From: Psychrobacillus vulpis
GTDB lineage: Bacteria; Bacillota; Bacilli; Bacillales_A; Planococcaceae
Length of the DNA stretch: 64,000 nucleotides
NCBI RefSeq assembly: GCF_006861825.1
Contig: NZ_VDGI01000013.1
Span: 3,105-67,104 of the forward strand
Reading direction: 5' to 3'
Shown piece by piece: positions 50,312 through 58,941 of the stretch. Below the pieces are notes generated by a model. That model ran no database searches. It saw only the letters and a program-made list of their open reading frames with translations, and was not told the DNA's origin. Numbering within the stretch: position 1 is the first letter of the stretch; each line of letters starts with the position of its first letter. The position numbers were made by a program, and so were the translations under genes.

Positions 50312-50995
50312 GTGTCAAATGAAATAAAGAGTTTCATAGACTATCCAATGGTAAAAATTCCAGGGGGAGAAATAGAATTAAGAGACGATAGAATAAAAAG
50401 CAAATGGAATGCTGAAATAAGACCGTTTCTTCTTGCCCAATATCCTGTAACTATGGGTCTATACTACGCTATTACAAATATATCACCTAATGATTCTTTT
50501 GACGGAAATCTAAAACCGGTTGTGAATATTTCTTGGAATGATGCAATTTCTTTTTGTAATCTGCTTTCACAAAAAGCTGGACTGAAAGAGTGTTATTCAA
50601 TAAGTAATGATGGTGAAAACATTATCTGTGATTGGGAATCTGATGGCTATCGACTTCCTTCAGAAGCAGAGTGGCAATATGCATGTAAAGCAGGAACTAC
50701 TGGTTATAGATACGGAGATCTTGATAAGATTGCCTGGTATAAAGAAAATTCAGAAGGCAAAATTCATGAAGTAGGAAGAAAGGAACCGAATGCATGGGGG
50801 CTGTATGATATGTTAGGGAATGTTTGGGAGTGGTGTTGGGATTTATATGATGAACAAGTGTACGGCTCCTACCATATTTTTCGGGGAGGTAGCTGGGCTG
50901 AAGAGGTAAGGGGTTGTGGGGCCTCGTGTCGTCGGCGTAGCCATCCGTCATTTTGTATAGACGATCTTGGATTCCGTCTTGCCCAGTCTTATTAA
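50312..50995 (+). CDS. Formylglycine-generating enzyme-like (SUMF1) protein
   Basis: A 227-residue protein of the FGE-sulfatase fold. MVKIPGGEIELRDD, FLLAQYPVTMGLYY, VVNISWNDAISFCNLLSQKA, YRLPSEAEWQYACKAGT, GLYDMLGNVWEWCWD and FRGGSWAEEVRGC, CRRRSHPS, LGFRLAQSY give the whole family pattern. No sulfatase gene is nearby, so it may modify another protein or act in a different oxidation. GTG 50312 follows TTTGGAGGTGG. Two Cys near the active-site region (RGCGASC) are present. Confidence 0.9.
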   Translation: MSNEIKSFIDYPMVKIPGGEIELRDDRIKSKWNAEIRPFLLAQYPVTMGLYYAITNISPNDSFDGNLKPVVNISWNDAISFCNLLSQKAGLKECYSISNDGENIICDWESDGYRLPSEAEWQYACKAGTTGYRYGDLDKIAWYKENSEGKIHEVGRKEPNAWGLYDMLGNVWEWCWDLYDEQVYGSYHIFRGGSWAEEVRGCGASCRRRSHPSFCIDDLGFRLAQSY

Positions 50996-51090
50996 CTTTA
51001 ACAAAAAAGTCAACTTTTGAGGTTTTTACCTTAACAATGAGTAGAAAAGCGAAAAATCACAGTCCCAATACTCTCATTATCGATATTGCA

Positions 51091-51124
51091 TTTAAGGGTG
51101 AAGGGGCAGGTTAGTTGAAGAAGG
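51091..51124 (+). repeat. B-unit palindrome, left arm lost
   Basis: TTTAAGGGTGAAGGGGCAGG, then TTAGTTGAAGAAGG. Confidence 0.6.
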
Positions 51125-51243
51125 ATTATTATAACTAAACTAGAATAAACATATAAATAAATATACTTCCCATAATATATAGGTAAATTATGTATCATTT
51201 AGTTTTAATATGAAAAAACGATTGAAAATGGAGGAGATTCAAT

Positions 51244-51747
51244 ATGACACACCCCGCATTAAAAATGTACAACTACCACGTGTGGGCAAATGAAGTTATT
51301 ATTGATCGTTTGAAAGAACTTCCACAGGACATTTATCATGAGGAAATTCAGAGTGGTTTTTCTTCTGTTTCAAAGGTGTTGTCTCACATTTATCTCACAG
51401 ATTACGCATGGTTTGACATAATCTCAGGTAAAAGTATGGATGAAGCAATGGGGTCTACGGATCAATTAAGAAAAGAGGTGGAAACGAAAAATATTGAGGA
51501 AATGAAAAAAATATTTCTAGACTTATCTTACCGAAACAAAGCACTTCTTAACAGTCAAAAAGATATTGAAAAGTTGATAGTGGTGGATAATCCATATGCT
51601 GGATTGCTTGAAACTTCTATTTCTGACTCAGTACTACACGTTGTCACTCACGGCTCTTATCACCGTGGCAATATAGCTACTATGTTGCGTCAAATGGGTC
51701 ACAACTCCGTTATGCAAGATTTTGGACTTTACCTATATTCTAAATAG
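51244..51747 (+). CDS. DinB family protein
   Basis: A 167-residue four-helix-bundle protein of the DinB/YfiT-like metalloenzyme superfamily. The metal-binding triad is visible: LSHIYLTDYAWF (first His), and VVTHGSYHRGNIATMLRQMG (two His). YNYHVWANEVIIDRL starts helix 1. The fold serves in thiol-dependent transferases. TGGAGGAG precedes the ATG. The name DinB does not imply a polymerase here. Confidence 0.92.
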   Translation: MTHPALKMYNYHVWANEVIIDRLKELPQDIYHEEIQSGFSSVSKVLSHIYLTDYAWFDIISGKSMDEAMGSTDQLRKEVETKNIEEMKKIFLDLSYRNKALLNSQKDIEKLIVVDNPYAGLLETSISDSVLHVVTHGSYHRGNIATMLRQMGHNSVMQDFGLYLYSK

Positions 51748-51795
51748 TACAGAATAGTTATATCACATAATCCTTTTTAAATGGAGAAGTTCTTT

Positions 51796-51868
51796 CACTA
51801 ATGAGTGCAATCTTTAAATAAGGAATTGCCTTCTTTATTGAATAAACAGGGAGGATGGTTCAATAAGG
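51796..51868 (+). repeat. Variant composite palindrome
   Basis: GCAAT/ATTGC hairpin (51807-51829), then a B unit CTTTATTGAATAAACAG with GGAGGAT and GGTTCAATAAGG. Confidence 0.6.
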
Positions 51869-52110
51869 TTTGAATTATCTGAAGATTAGCAAATTATTGA
51901 GCGCGGATTATTTAAACTAGGCATTCAATCTGTATTTTTAGCGAAAATGGAGGAGATTAAGTCCTGCCCATTCTCACAATAAAACTCTAATGTCTTTTGC
52001 ATTGTTTGGGTTGACCGTAAGAAAAAAAGAGGTGGCTAATCAAATAATAGTTAGCTTGCTTCTGACTTTTCACCATTCTAATTCGTTAAAATGCATACTT
52101 TATATAGAAA
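51869..52110. other. Gap before convergent genes, nothing recognised
   Basis: No frame with a site was found. Short A-rich stretches only; the terminator at 52111 follows. Confidence 0.45.
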
Positions 52111-52144
52111 GAATCCCACACCTCAATTAGGAGTTTTGGGATTC
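52111..52144. terminator. Hairpin terminator for the nucleoid-associated protein gene
   Basis: GAATCCCA and TGGGATTC enclose CTC/GAG pairs. It lies 13 bases beyond the stop of the minus-strand gene. Confidence 0.7.
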
Positions 52145-52157
52145 TATCGTTCTGTGA

Positions 52158-53162
52158 TTATATTTCCTCTTGGAAATATATTTTATAAAACTTTCGATTA
52201 GTTGCTTCATCATAGCCGACTTCAATCAGTTCATCGACTTGCTCGATATCACGTACGTTGACCTGAATTTCAATATTGGAATCAAGTTTTATTTTACGTT
52301 TATATTTTTTTTCTGCCTTTTCGATTGCACTTTCGGAAATGACAGTTTCGTATGCTTTTACCGAATTGACGATAATATCTTTTTGAACAGGATCAGTCCC
52401 TTCAAAGACTGTTTCAATATAGTCATCTACCTGAAATTCTTCTTCATTTCTAAAGTAATCGAGCGTTTTGTTTAATAACCCCAATTTCTCGGTGTTCGTA
52501 AAACTCTCTTCTTTTACAATATATTTTTTACATTCTGTTAACGCTAAATTAGTTTTATGATAATGTTCATCTGCTACCTTAACCTTTAAAAAACGCTCTT
52601 GCCAGTAAACAACATCCTCTTTTTTTTTCGTTTTCATAAAGACAGCAGGAGCTACGTCCGGCCCCATATCCATTATTACAGCCATATTATTGATTTTCTT
52701 CACATTAATACCGTCGATACCATTCACAGTCATTTTGTTTTGCTCGTTTTTCACATCTAAGAACATTTCTTTTTCATCAATTTTGACAATGGCAATTACC
52801 TTTTTTACTTCTGCATGCCATAAACAATTATCGAATAGTCCAATAAACAATTCACCACTTTTAATATTCGGGTGTTGAGATACACTTTGTAAGTGAATGG
52901 CGATATGTTTAGATTGATCAAGAAAACTGCTTTCCTGATCAAAAATTGAATTCACATATGTATAGATTTCATTTAATCCAATATCCGTTTCATGAAAAAA
53001 TTCATATTTCTGCTCAAAATCAATTTTGTTAAACGCTAATTGTGTAAATGCTGCTTCAAGCATTACCTCTGGTTGAGAGTATGCCTCATCTCCCAAAATA
53101 AGTGTATCGCTCACATAATGTACGACATACTTTGCTAATTTACTTTCACTTACTTCTAGCAT
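52158..53162 (-). CDS. Nucleoid-associated protein (NdpA/YejK, NA37 type)
   Basis: 334 residues that fit the 37-kDa nucleoid-associated family: an N-terminal KLAKYVVHYVSDTLILGDEA, HPNIKSGELFIGLFDN, VVYWQERFLKVKVADEHYHK and the C-terminal VSESAIEKAEKKYKRKIKL area in pieces. Such proteins bind DNA or cofactors; in Firmicutes they also occur as accessory genes. ATG 53162 follows GAAGGTGAAG; the longer GTG at 53171 lacks a site. Confidence 0.82.
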   Translation of the reverse strand: MLEVSESKLAKYVVHYVSDTLILGDEAYSQPEVMLEAAFTQLAFNKIDFEQKYEFFHETDIGLNEIYTYVNSIFDQESSFLDQSKHIAIHLQSVSQHPNIKSGELFIGLFDNCLWHAEVKKVIAIVKIDEKEMFLDVKNEQNKMTVNGIDGINVKKINNMAVIMDMGPDVAPAVFMKTKKKEDVVYWQERFLKVKVADEHYHKTNLALTECKKYIVKEESFTNTEKLGLLNKTLDYFRNEEEFQVDDYIETVFEGTDPVQKDIIVNSVKAYETVISESAIEKAEKKYKRKIKLDSNIEIQVNVRDIEQVDELIEVGYDEATNRKFYKIYFQEEI

Positions 53163-53279
53163 GGTCTTCACCTTCTAATCATTAGTTGTAGATAATTTAC
53201 CATATCATACTCCGCACAATATTTTCATGTATTTTTATTTTTTATTACATTAATATTTTTTTAGATATTCAATATGAAT

Positions 53280-53915
53280 TTAATCAGTTACTACCAAGCT
53301 CACTAGAGAAGCAAATTGAATTGCCTGATAAGAATTTACTTTGCAGCCTTTTAAATCTGCTAAAGATACAGTAAGTGATTCAAAAGTAGAATTACTAATA
53401 TCTATCCCTTTTAGAGATGTTTTTTCAAAGTTTGCACTGTTAATGTTGCATAGGCTAAATTCTACGTTCTTAAATATACAATCATAAAAATCTGAACTTA
53501 CTAATGAAGTATCTAGAAATTTAACTTTTTCTAGTTTTGAATTTCCGAATGCAGCTAAGTTCAGTAAAGAATTATAAAACTCAACATTGCCAAAGCGAGA
53601 CTCTGTAAAATCCAGACCTAATAATTTGCAATTCTTAAATACCACTCTATGTATGGAAGAACTACTCAAATTAGTCTTTGAAAAATCGCAATTCTCGAAA
53701 ATAACATCAGTTATGTCGATATTACTAAAATTAGTATTGTTAAAGTTACAGTTTTTTATGGACATTTTAGATAAACGCACTCTATGTAACACTTCATTGG
53801 AAAAAAAGGAATCATGAATTAAACACATTTCAAGCTCAGGGTCTTCTTGATAAAAAATATCTTGGAAATTCATTGTAGGTAAATCATTTGGTATTTTTGG
53901 TGAATCAATTTTCAT
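53280..53915 (-). CDS. Pentapeptide-repeat protein
   Basis: 211 residues. From residue about 50 there are some 25 A(D/N)LxX-like repeats, with Phe or Leu every fifth position (KNCNFNNTNFSNIDITDVIF, ENCDFSKTNLSSSSI). This predicts a right-handed quadrilateral beta-helix, as in Qnr proteins that protect gyrase. The resemblance is general, and no gyrase-protecting loops are evident. GAAAGAGGTAG precedes the ATG. Confidence 0.9.
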   Translation of the reverse strand: MKIDSPKIPNDLPTMNFQDIFYQEDPELEMCLIHDSFFSNEVLHRVRLSKMSIKNCNFNNTNFSNIDITDVIFENCDFSKTNLSSSSIHRVVFKNCKLLGLDFTESRFGNVEFYNSLLNLAAFGNSKLEKVKFLDTSLVSSDFYDCIFKNVEFSLCNINSANFEKTSLKGIDISNSTFESLTVSLADLKGCKVNSYQAIQFASLVSLVVTD

Positions 53916-54071
53916 ATAACTACCTCTTTCAAATTAAATAGAGTATTTGTTAAAGATACAAACTTCCTATACCTTTAGTAGTAACTTTAAGATATTACTC
54001 ATTTTAATAAAAGACTATATTTTTATGTAAATTTGTGTGCAATCTAAACAGTTTACTTAAATTTAGGCTGA

Positions 54072-54179
54072 GCAAGGAATCCCAATATTTCCTTTTATGA
54101 AAGAGAAGGATTCAATGTAATAAAAGAAAACAAAGAGCGTTTATCTACTTGGGACTCGTTCTGTTTGTTGAACAATTGA
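54072..54179 (+). pseudogene. C-terminal remnant of a GNAT acetyltransferase
   Basis: The frame after a TGA at 54069 reads ARNPNISFYEREGFNVIKEN, then KERLSTWDS and ends at TGA 54177. NPNISFYEREGF is the typical GNAT motif B region. The N-terminal two thirds are missing. A degenerate repeat begins just after it (about 54162). Confidence 0.6.
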
Positions 54180-54327
54180 GCAGCTGGTAGGATAGTAAAC
54201 ATGGATTGATGAAGAAGGAAAAGGTTGTTAAATTGTCGAAATAAAGAATAGAGGATTTTAGTATCTTATGGTGGATATTATTATATTCAATTCTACAAAT
54301 ATAATGCTGTTAGGAGGAATTAGTACA

Positions 54328-55017
54328 TTGAAAACAATAGGTTTAATCGGAGGAATGAGTTGGGAATCATCAAATGAATATTACCGGTTAATAAATGAAG
54401 AGATAAAGAGCAAATTAGGTGGATTACATTCAGCCAAATGCATTTTATATAGCGTTGACTTTGACGAAATTGAACGATATCAAGCAAACGGTGATTGGGA
54501 AAGTGCTGGACACACTTTGGGGGATGTGGCACTCTCTTTAGAAAAAGCAGGAGCAGATTTTATCGTTATTTGTACAAACACAATGCACAAAGTAATAAAT
54601 TATATTGAAGAAAAAATAAATATCCCAATTTTACATATTGCTGATGCAACAGCAAATGAAATCAAGAAAACTAATGTAAATTCAGTTGGGTTACTTGGGA
54701 CTAAATATACGATGGTGCAAGACTTTTACAAATCAAGAATAGAAGCTAATGATATAAAGGTATTAATTCCAGATAATGAGGAAATAGAACTTTTAAATGA
54801 AGTGATTTATGAAGAATTATGTTTAGGAAAAATCAATCAAACGTCAAAAGAATATTTTAAAAAAGTTATCGAGAATTTAGTTGATAAGGGGGCCGAAGGG
54901 ATTATATTAGGATGTACAGAGATTGGATTATTAATAAAACAAGAGGATTCCGAAGTTCCAATATTTGATACTACAGTAATTCATGCTATTGAATCAGTTA
55001 ATAAGGCAATTGAATAA
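54328..55017 (+). CDS. Aspartate/glutamate racemase
   Basis: A 229-residue cofactor-independent racemase. TIGLIGGMSWESSNEYYRLI is the N-terminal signature, FIVICTNTMHKV holds the first catalytic Cys and GIILGCTEIGLLI the second. It interconverts L- and D-aspartate or a similar amino acid in the cytoplasm, supplying D-amino acids for the wall. TTG 54328 follows TTAGGAGGAAT; the upstream ATGs lack sites. Confidence 0.92.
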   Translation: MKTIGLIGGMSWESSNEYYRLINEEIKSKLGGLHSAKCILYSVDFDEIERYQANGDWESAGHTLGDVALSLEKAGADFIVICTNTMHKVINYIEEKINIPILHIADATANEIKKTNVNSVGLLGTKYTMVQDFYKSRIEANDIKVLIPDNEEIELLNEVIYEELCLGKINQTSKEYFKKVIENLVDKGAEGIILGCTEIGLLIKQEDSEVPIFDTTVIHAIESVNKAIE

Positions 55018-55026
55018 TAAGAATAT

Positions 55027-55060
55027 CTTCTTCAACTAACAGGAAAGGGTATTGAAGAAG
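55027..55060 (+). repeat. Short palindromic unit
   Basis: CTTCTTCAACTAAC, AGGAAAG, GGTATTGAAGAAG. Confidence 0.6.
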
Positions 55061-55160
55061 TTTTTTTAATGATTATTATTTAAAAGGTTCATTGGGGAAT
55101 TCTTTATAAATTTACATGAAAAAAAATTAATTTGGAATATCAAAACTTTTGGTGGGTATT

Positions 55161-55524
55161 ATGACAACTTTCATATATATGGTTAGACTTGGCGAATCAC
55201 CAAATCAAATAATACAAAGGTGGTACTCCTAAAGAAATACAATGGATAAATGGGCAATACGCGGAAGATTATAGAATCTTTGATTCGCTGTATGAAGCAT
55301 ATGAATGGACAGATTCACTGTACCTAGATTTTTCAAACAATTTATTAAGGCAAGTTATTGTGGGATATGCAACTCCTGATGAAAAAGTATTAAATTATTT
55401 ATCCAATTTTATACCTAAATGGGCAAACTACATTAATGTAGAGGTTACAGTGAATAAAGAAAAAATTCAAGTAGATTGCAAATACATTTATAGAATTTGG
55501 GTCACATACAGTGACCATAGTTGA
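55161..55524 (+). pseudogene. Frameshifted gene of unknown function
   Basis: ATG 55161 (TGGTGGG upstream) encodes MTTFIYMVRLGESPNQII and stops at 55230. A second frame starts near 55215 with KGGTPKEIQWINGQYAED and continues YRIFDSLYEAYEWTDSLYLD to TGA 55522, about 102 codons. The two parts abut, so a single indel broke a gene of about 120 residues. No family was recognised. Confidence 0.55.
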
Positions 55525-55633
55525 AGAAGTGATTCAAAAGGGATGCATGGTTGAGAGAACGAAAGAAACAACACCAACTTCCGCATAAAACAAGTAGCCG
55601 AAGATGCTATTTCGGCTACCCACAGACTTACTA

Positions 55634-57325
55634 TCAAAATGAACGGTCATCCACCTGATTGATCCAGCTTTTGACTTTTTCAAGAAGCCGCTCCATGCTT
55701 CCTTCTTCAAAAGGAGAATCCAGATCTGCACTTTTCAAAAGTTCAGGGTATGGTAGCTGTCCCCCTTGTTTGCACATTTTCAGGAAGCTCTCCCAAGCAG
55801 ATTTTGGGTCATCTTGCTGTTTGACCCATAGCTGGACAGCAGCAAAATGGGCCAAATCATAGTCCATGTAATAAAAAGGAGAAATGAACAGATGCCCAAT
55901 TTCATAAAACCCTGTGCCTTGCCCTAAAAATTCATTGCCATCATAGTCGCGCTCCGGCAAGTACTCGTGCTCCAACTCTCTCCACTTTTGCTTCCGAATT
56001 TCCATGGTGGCTGTAGGGAATTCATACAGGAAGTGCTCGAATTCATCAACGACTGATACAAACGGCATATAAATAAATGCTTCAGTCAAGTTGGAAAACT
56101 GGTACTTCTGCGTATCTTGCCCAAAAAACAGTTCCATCCAAGGCCAGACGAACCGTTCCATCGTGAATGAAAACACCTCACAGGAATCATAAGGAAGAAT
56201 ATACTCATGGATATTAGAGTGGCGGCTCATATAAAACTGAAATGCATGTCCCGCCTCATGTGCAAAAACCCTTACATCATTAGATGTACCATTGAAATTC
56301 GCGAAGATAAACGAAGCAATATCCGAACCTCTATAAGACGCGAAAGCCCCACCCATTTTGTTGATACGTGATTCCACGTCCACATTTCCTTTTTCCATCA
56401 GTCCATCAAAAAATACACCTGTTTCAGGAGACAGTTCATGGAAAATGATCCGATAAACCTCTAATATTTCTTCATGTGTCCCTTTAGGCGCTGGCGCACC
56501 GTTCGGGAAGGAAAAGCTCTCATCATAATACTTCAGTTTGGAAACGCCAATCCGCTTCAATTGCTTCTTTCTAAGCGTAGAAATGAATTGCACCCCATGC
56601 TCTTTTACTTGCTTGCGGTATTGAACGAGGTCGTGGGGCGTATGCCCTGTTCTATGCATTCGGTCATAGCCGAGCCCTACAAAGGACGAATACCCTAACG
56701 CTTTCGCGATTCGGTTGCGTGTCTTTACCAGTTCATCAAGGATTCGTTCAAAATCAGAGGCATGTTGTTCGAAATAGCCTGATTTTGCCTCAAAGGCTGC
56801 TTTTCGAACCTCGCGATCAGGTGAGCCCAGAAATGGAGCCAAGGTACTTAATCTCAGCTCATTTCCATTGAAAGGAATGACCGCTTTTCCCAACAACTGC
56901 TGATACTCGGATACAAGGCGATTTTCCTTCAGGATATCTTCTTGCACTTCATCAGAATAGGTTTTCTGCCTGATTTCTGCTATTTTGAATAACTGTTTAC
57001 CCCACTGGCTCTCAAGTTGTTCCCTAAATTTTGAGTTCAGTATCTCTCTGTAGTATTCCCCTGTCATCCAAAGCCAACGCGGCTCGATTTCTTGGAAAAA
57101 GGCATGCTGTTTACTGTATTCATCATTTGCTGTATCTCCAAAGTAAAGAATCCTCGCTTCATTTTCTAACGCCTGATAAGTAAGTCGATGACGGTTCAGC
57201 CTTTCGAAATGGACATTTTGCTCATCAAATGAAGTTGCATTAATAAAGCATTTCAATAATCTTTCAAAGTCTTTTTCATACTGGTCAATATCCAAGATAA
57301 CTTCCTTTTTATTTATGTTGTTCAT
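55634..57325 (-). CDS. M3 family oligoendopeptidase
   Basis: A 563-residue zinc metallopeptidase of the M3 (oligoendopeptidase F) family. The active site VFAHEAGHAFQFYMSR (HEAGH at 356-360) is intact, and the third ligand Glu is in the following helix (FSFTMERF). It degrades oligopeptides in the cytoplasm. The gene is richer in G+C than its neighbours. The upstream region contains several TACTTTAAAGAGTA-like palindromes, listed separately, which may be operators. GTTAGGGGGAG precedes the ATG. Confidence 0.93.
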   Translation of the reverse strand: MNNINKKEVILDIDQYEKDFERLLKCFINATSFDEQNVHFERLNRHRLTYQALENEARILYFGDTANDEYSKQHAFFQEIEPRWLWMTGEYYREILNSKFREQLESQWGKQLFKIAEIRQKTYSDEVQEDILKENRLVSEYQQLLGKAVIPFNGNELRLSTLAPFLGSPDREVRKAAFEAKSGYFEQHASDFERILDELVKTRNRIAKALGYSSFVGLGYDRMHRTGHTPHDLVQYRKQVKEHGVQFISTLRKKQLKRIGVSKLKYYDESFSFPNGAPAPKGTHEEILEVYRIIFHELSPETGVFFDGLMEKGNVDVESRINKMGGAFASYRGSDIASFIFANFNGTSNDVRVFAHEAGHAFQFYMSRHSNIHEYILPYDSCEVFSFTMERFVWPWMELFFGQDTQKYQFSNLTEAFIYMPFVSVVDEFEHFLYEFPTATMEIRKQKWRELEHEYLPERDYDGNEFLGQGTGFYEIGHLFISPFYYMDYDLAHFAAVQLWVKQQDDPKSAWESFLKMCKQGGQLPYPELLKSADLDSPFEEGSMERLLEKVKSWINQVDDRSF

Positions 57326-57346
57326 TTTTCTCCCCCTAACCTTTTA

Positions 57347-57426
57347 TTACTTTAAAGAGTAATATATTTTACTTTAAAATTCAATACAAAATACTCTGAA
57401 ATAAAAAATAAATACTCCAAAGAGTA
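57347..57426 (-). promoter_or_regulatory. Cluster of palindromic motifs upstream of the peptidase gene
   Basis: TTACTTTAAAGAGTAA (57347-57362) and TACTCCAAAGAGTA (57413-57426) are near-palindromes with the same TACT-N6-AGTA frame. Two half-matches lie between them, TACTTTAAA (57370-57378) and TACTCTGAAA (from 57392). They cover the region where the promoter of the minus-strand gene must lie. They look like operators for a dimeric regulator that I cannot name. Confidence 0.6.
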
Positions 57427-57513
57427 AAAATATAGTGGGTTTCGATAATTAATTTTCAACAACGAATATATTTACGTTTATAACTTAGAGTGTCACAATC
57501 TGGCGATTTCTAT

Positions 57514-57734
57514 CTTATTCAACTAACGTGGGGTGTAATCTAAGAAGGATTAAAACTCTTTTTAGTTTTACTGTACTAAAGGCGAAGGTTATTTGAAGGA
57601 AAAAAGGATACTGAGATGGATTAAATGTTACAATTAATAGTGGAAAATCCATTTTTAATAAGATGAGTATAAGTATTTTTGAGAGTTAGCCTATGTATCC
57701 TTATTGGACTAAAGGGGTAGGTTAGAGGAATAAG
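57514..57734 (+). repeat. Three palindromic units in one gap
   Basis: 57514-57563 is an A-type unit with TTCAACTAACGTGGGG and a GTAATC/GGATTA hairpin with TTTTT. 57567-57599 is a B-like unit (CTGTACTAAAGGCGAAGG, TTATTTGAAGG). 57699-57734 is a further B unit (TTGGACTAAAGGGGTAGG, TTAGAGGAATAAG). Confidence 0.7.
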
Positions 57735-57944
57735 TATTATTTTCAATAGTTAGTTCCAAAAGTGTTTTGAGTAAAAGTTTTATTCGGTTATTTTAATATG
57801 TATACACTCATACGATAACTAAAAGGGAATATAAGTGAACAGGGTTCCACGAAATGTGGATCCCTTTTTTAATAATAAAACCTGAAACAAATAGAGATGC
57901 AATTTGTACTCCAGCTGGTGAACCAATTAAGGGTTATATCAAAG
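57735..57944. other. Gap before the ArsR promoter
   Basis: AT-rich with a short CCACG/CGTGG-like stem near 57846-57863 (GGGTTCCACGAAATGTGGAT). No gene was recognised. Confidence 0.4.
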
Positions 57945-57996
57945 TTGACACGACACCTTTTGGTGTCCTATAATAATTAAGACACCAAAAGGTGTC
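57945..57996 (+). promoter_or_regulatory. Promoter with two identical operators
   Basis: TTGACA (57945-57950), 18 bases and TATAAT (57969-57974) form a near-consensus sigma-A promoter. GACACCTTTTGGTGTC (57952-57967) fills the spacer. Its exact reverse complement GACACCAAAAGGTGTC lies at 57981-57996, over the start site. Both have perfect six-base arms. A dimeric regulator bound there would block RNA polymerase; the ArsR-type protein encoded next is the obvious candidate. Confidence 0.9.
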
Positions 57997-58065
57997 CTAT
58001 TAGGTTGTTAAAAAGCATAATCGGTGACATTACAAGAAATATTTATGAAAAGGTGGGGGGTGATT

Positions 58066-58392
58066 TTGAACGAAAAAGGTCAAGTGAGGGATGTTTATGA
58101 CGCAGTTGCCGATCCAACACGGCGTAAACTGCTACGTTTATTGGCCGACGTGGAAGAATTGCCTCTCAATGAGCTAACGGTTCATTTTCAAATGGGTCGA
58201 ACTGCAGTTTCTAAGCATTTGGCGATCCTGAAAGAAGCTGGACTCGTAACCAACCGCAAGGTTGGCAGGGAAACACGTTATCGGCTGAATGCCACTCCGT
58301 TAAAAGAAATTAAAGATTGGGTATCTTTTTACGAAGGTTTCTGGAAAGAAAGAATTGCTAAATTAAATCTTTTATTGGAGGAAAAAAAATGA
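58066..58392 (+). CDS. ArsR-family winged-helix repressor
   Basis: 108 residues. YDAVADPTRRKLLRLLADVE and LNELTVHFQMGRTAVSKHLA give the ArsR/SmtB winged helix; LKEAGLVTNRKVGRETRYRL is the wing. No metal-binding Cys cluster is visible, as usual for the subgroup that is paired with SRPBCC proteins. TTG 58066 follows GGTGGGGGGTG. The frame to ATG 58024 exists. It overlaps the next gene (ATGA) and probably represses its own two-operator promoter. Confidence 0.9.
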   Translation: MNEKGQVRDVYDAVADPTRRKLLRLLADVEELPLNELTVHFQMGRTAVSKHLAILKEAGLVTNRKVGRETRYRLNATPLKEIKDWVSFYEGFWKERIAKLNLLLEEKK

Positions 58393-58805
58393 AATCAGAT
58401 GTATCATTAGATTTTCAATTTACAAGTTCAATCGTGCAAGTGTGGAATGCTTTAACAGATTCGGAGACTCTTGCGAAATGGATATGGAATAATGACTTTA
58501 AACCAATCGTAGGACATAAATTTCAATTCCGAGCGGAGCCTAATGAATGGTGGAATGGAATTGTAGATAGTGAAGTATTAGTAGTGGATGAACCTAATAA
58601 GCTTTCTTACACATGGGTAAGTGCCGGAGAGAGTACTATTGTTACATGGACTTTGAAAAAAGGTTCAGATGGAATTATCCATCTACATCTCGATCAAACT
58701 GGATTTAGTGCAGAAACAAAAGCACGCGAGGGAGCAATTGAGGGAGCTAAATATGCTTGGATGAATATGAGTAATCAGCTTGAAAAAGTGTTAGCAGAAC
58801 TGTAA
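58389..58805 (+). CDS. SRPBCC/AHSA1-like ligand-binding protein
   Basis: A 138-residue START-like protein (activator of Hsp90 ATPase homologue 1 family): FTSSIVQVWNALTDSETLAK at the start, WWNGIVDSEVLVVDEPNKLS, and GAKYAWMNMSNQLEKVL as the closing helix. It forms a hydrophobic cavity for a small ligand. It overlaps the ArsR gene by four bases, so the two form one operon, a pairing seen in many Bacillus species. The ligand is unknown. Confidence 0.9.
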   Translation: MKSDVSLDFQFTSSIVQVWNALTDSETLAKWIWNNDFKPIVGHKFQFRAEPNEWWNGIVDSEVLVVDEPNKLSYTWVSAGESTIVTWTLKKGSDGIIHLHLDQTGFSAETKAREGAIEGAKYAWMNMSNQLEKVLAEL

Positions 58806-58825
58806 AAATGAATTCTTCAACAATA

Positions 58826-58861
58826 GGGCGCAATTCGGTAACAAGAATTGTGCCCTTTCTT
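58826..58861 (+). terminator. Terminator of the ArsR/SRPBCC operon
   Basis: GGGCGCAATTC and GAATTGTGCCC pair (one G-T) around GGTAACAA, followed by TTTCTTATTT. Confidence 0.8.
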
Positions 58862-58941
58862 ATTTATCTAATTTATTGGATAACAGATGAAGTTTAACTA
58901 ATATGGTAATACTAAATTTAGAGAATGGAGATGATACCACT

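Noticed and set aside
51244-51747. DinB as a DNA polymerase IV
   Set aside because: The sequence is the four-helix DinB/YfiT metalloprotein family, not a Y-family polymerase. The polymerase in the window is uvrX.
2121-57734. Canonical integron attC sites
   Set aside because: The outer boxes do not satisfy RYYYAAC and GTTRRRY, and no integron integrase is in the window. I report only a structural likeness.
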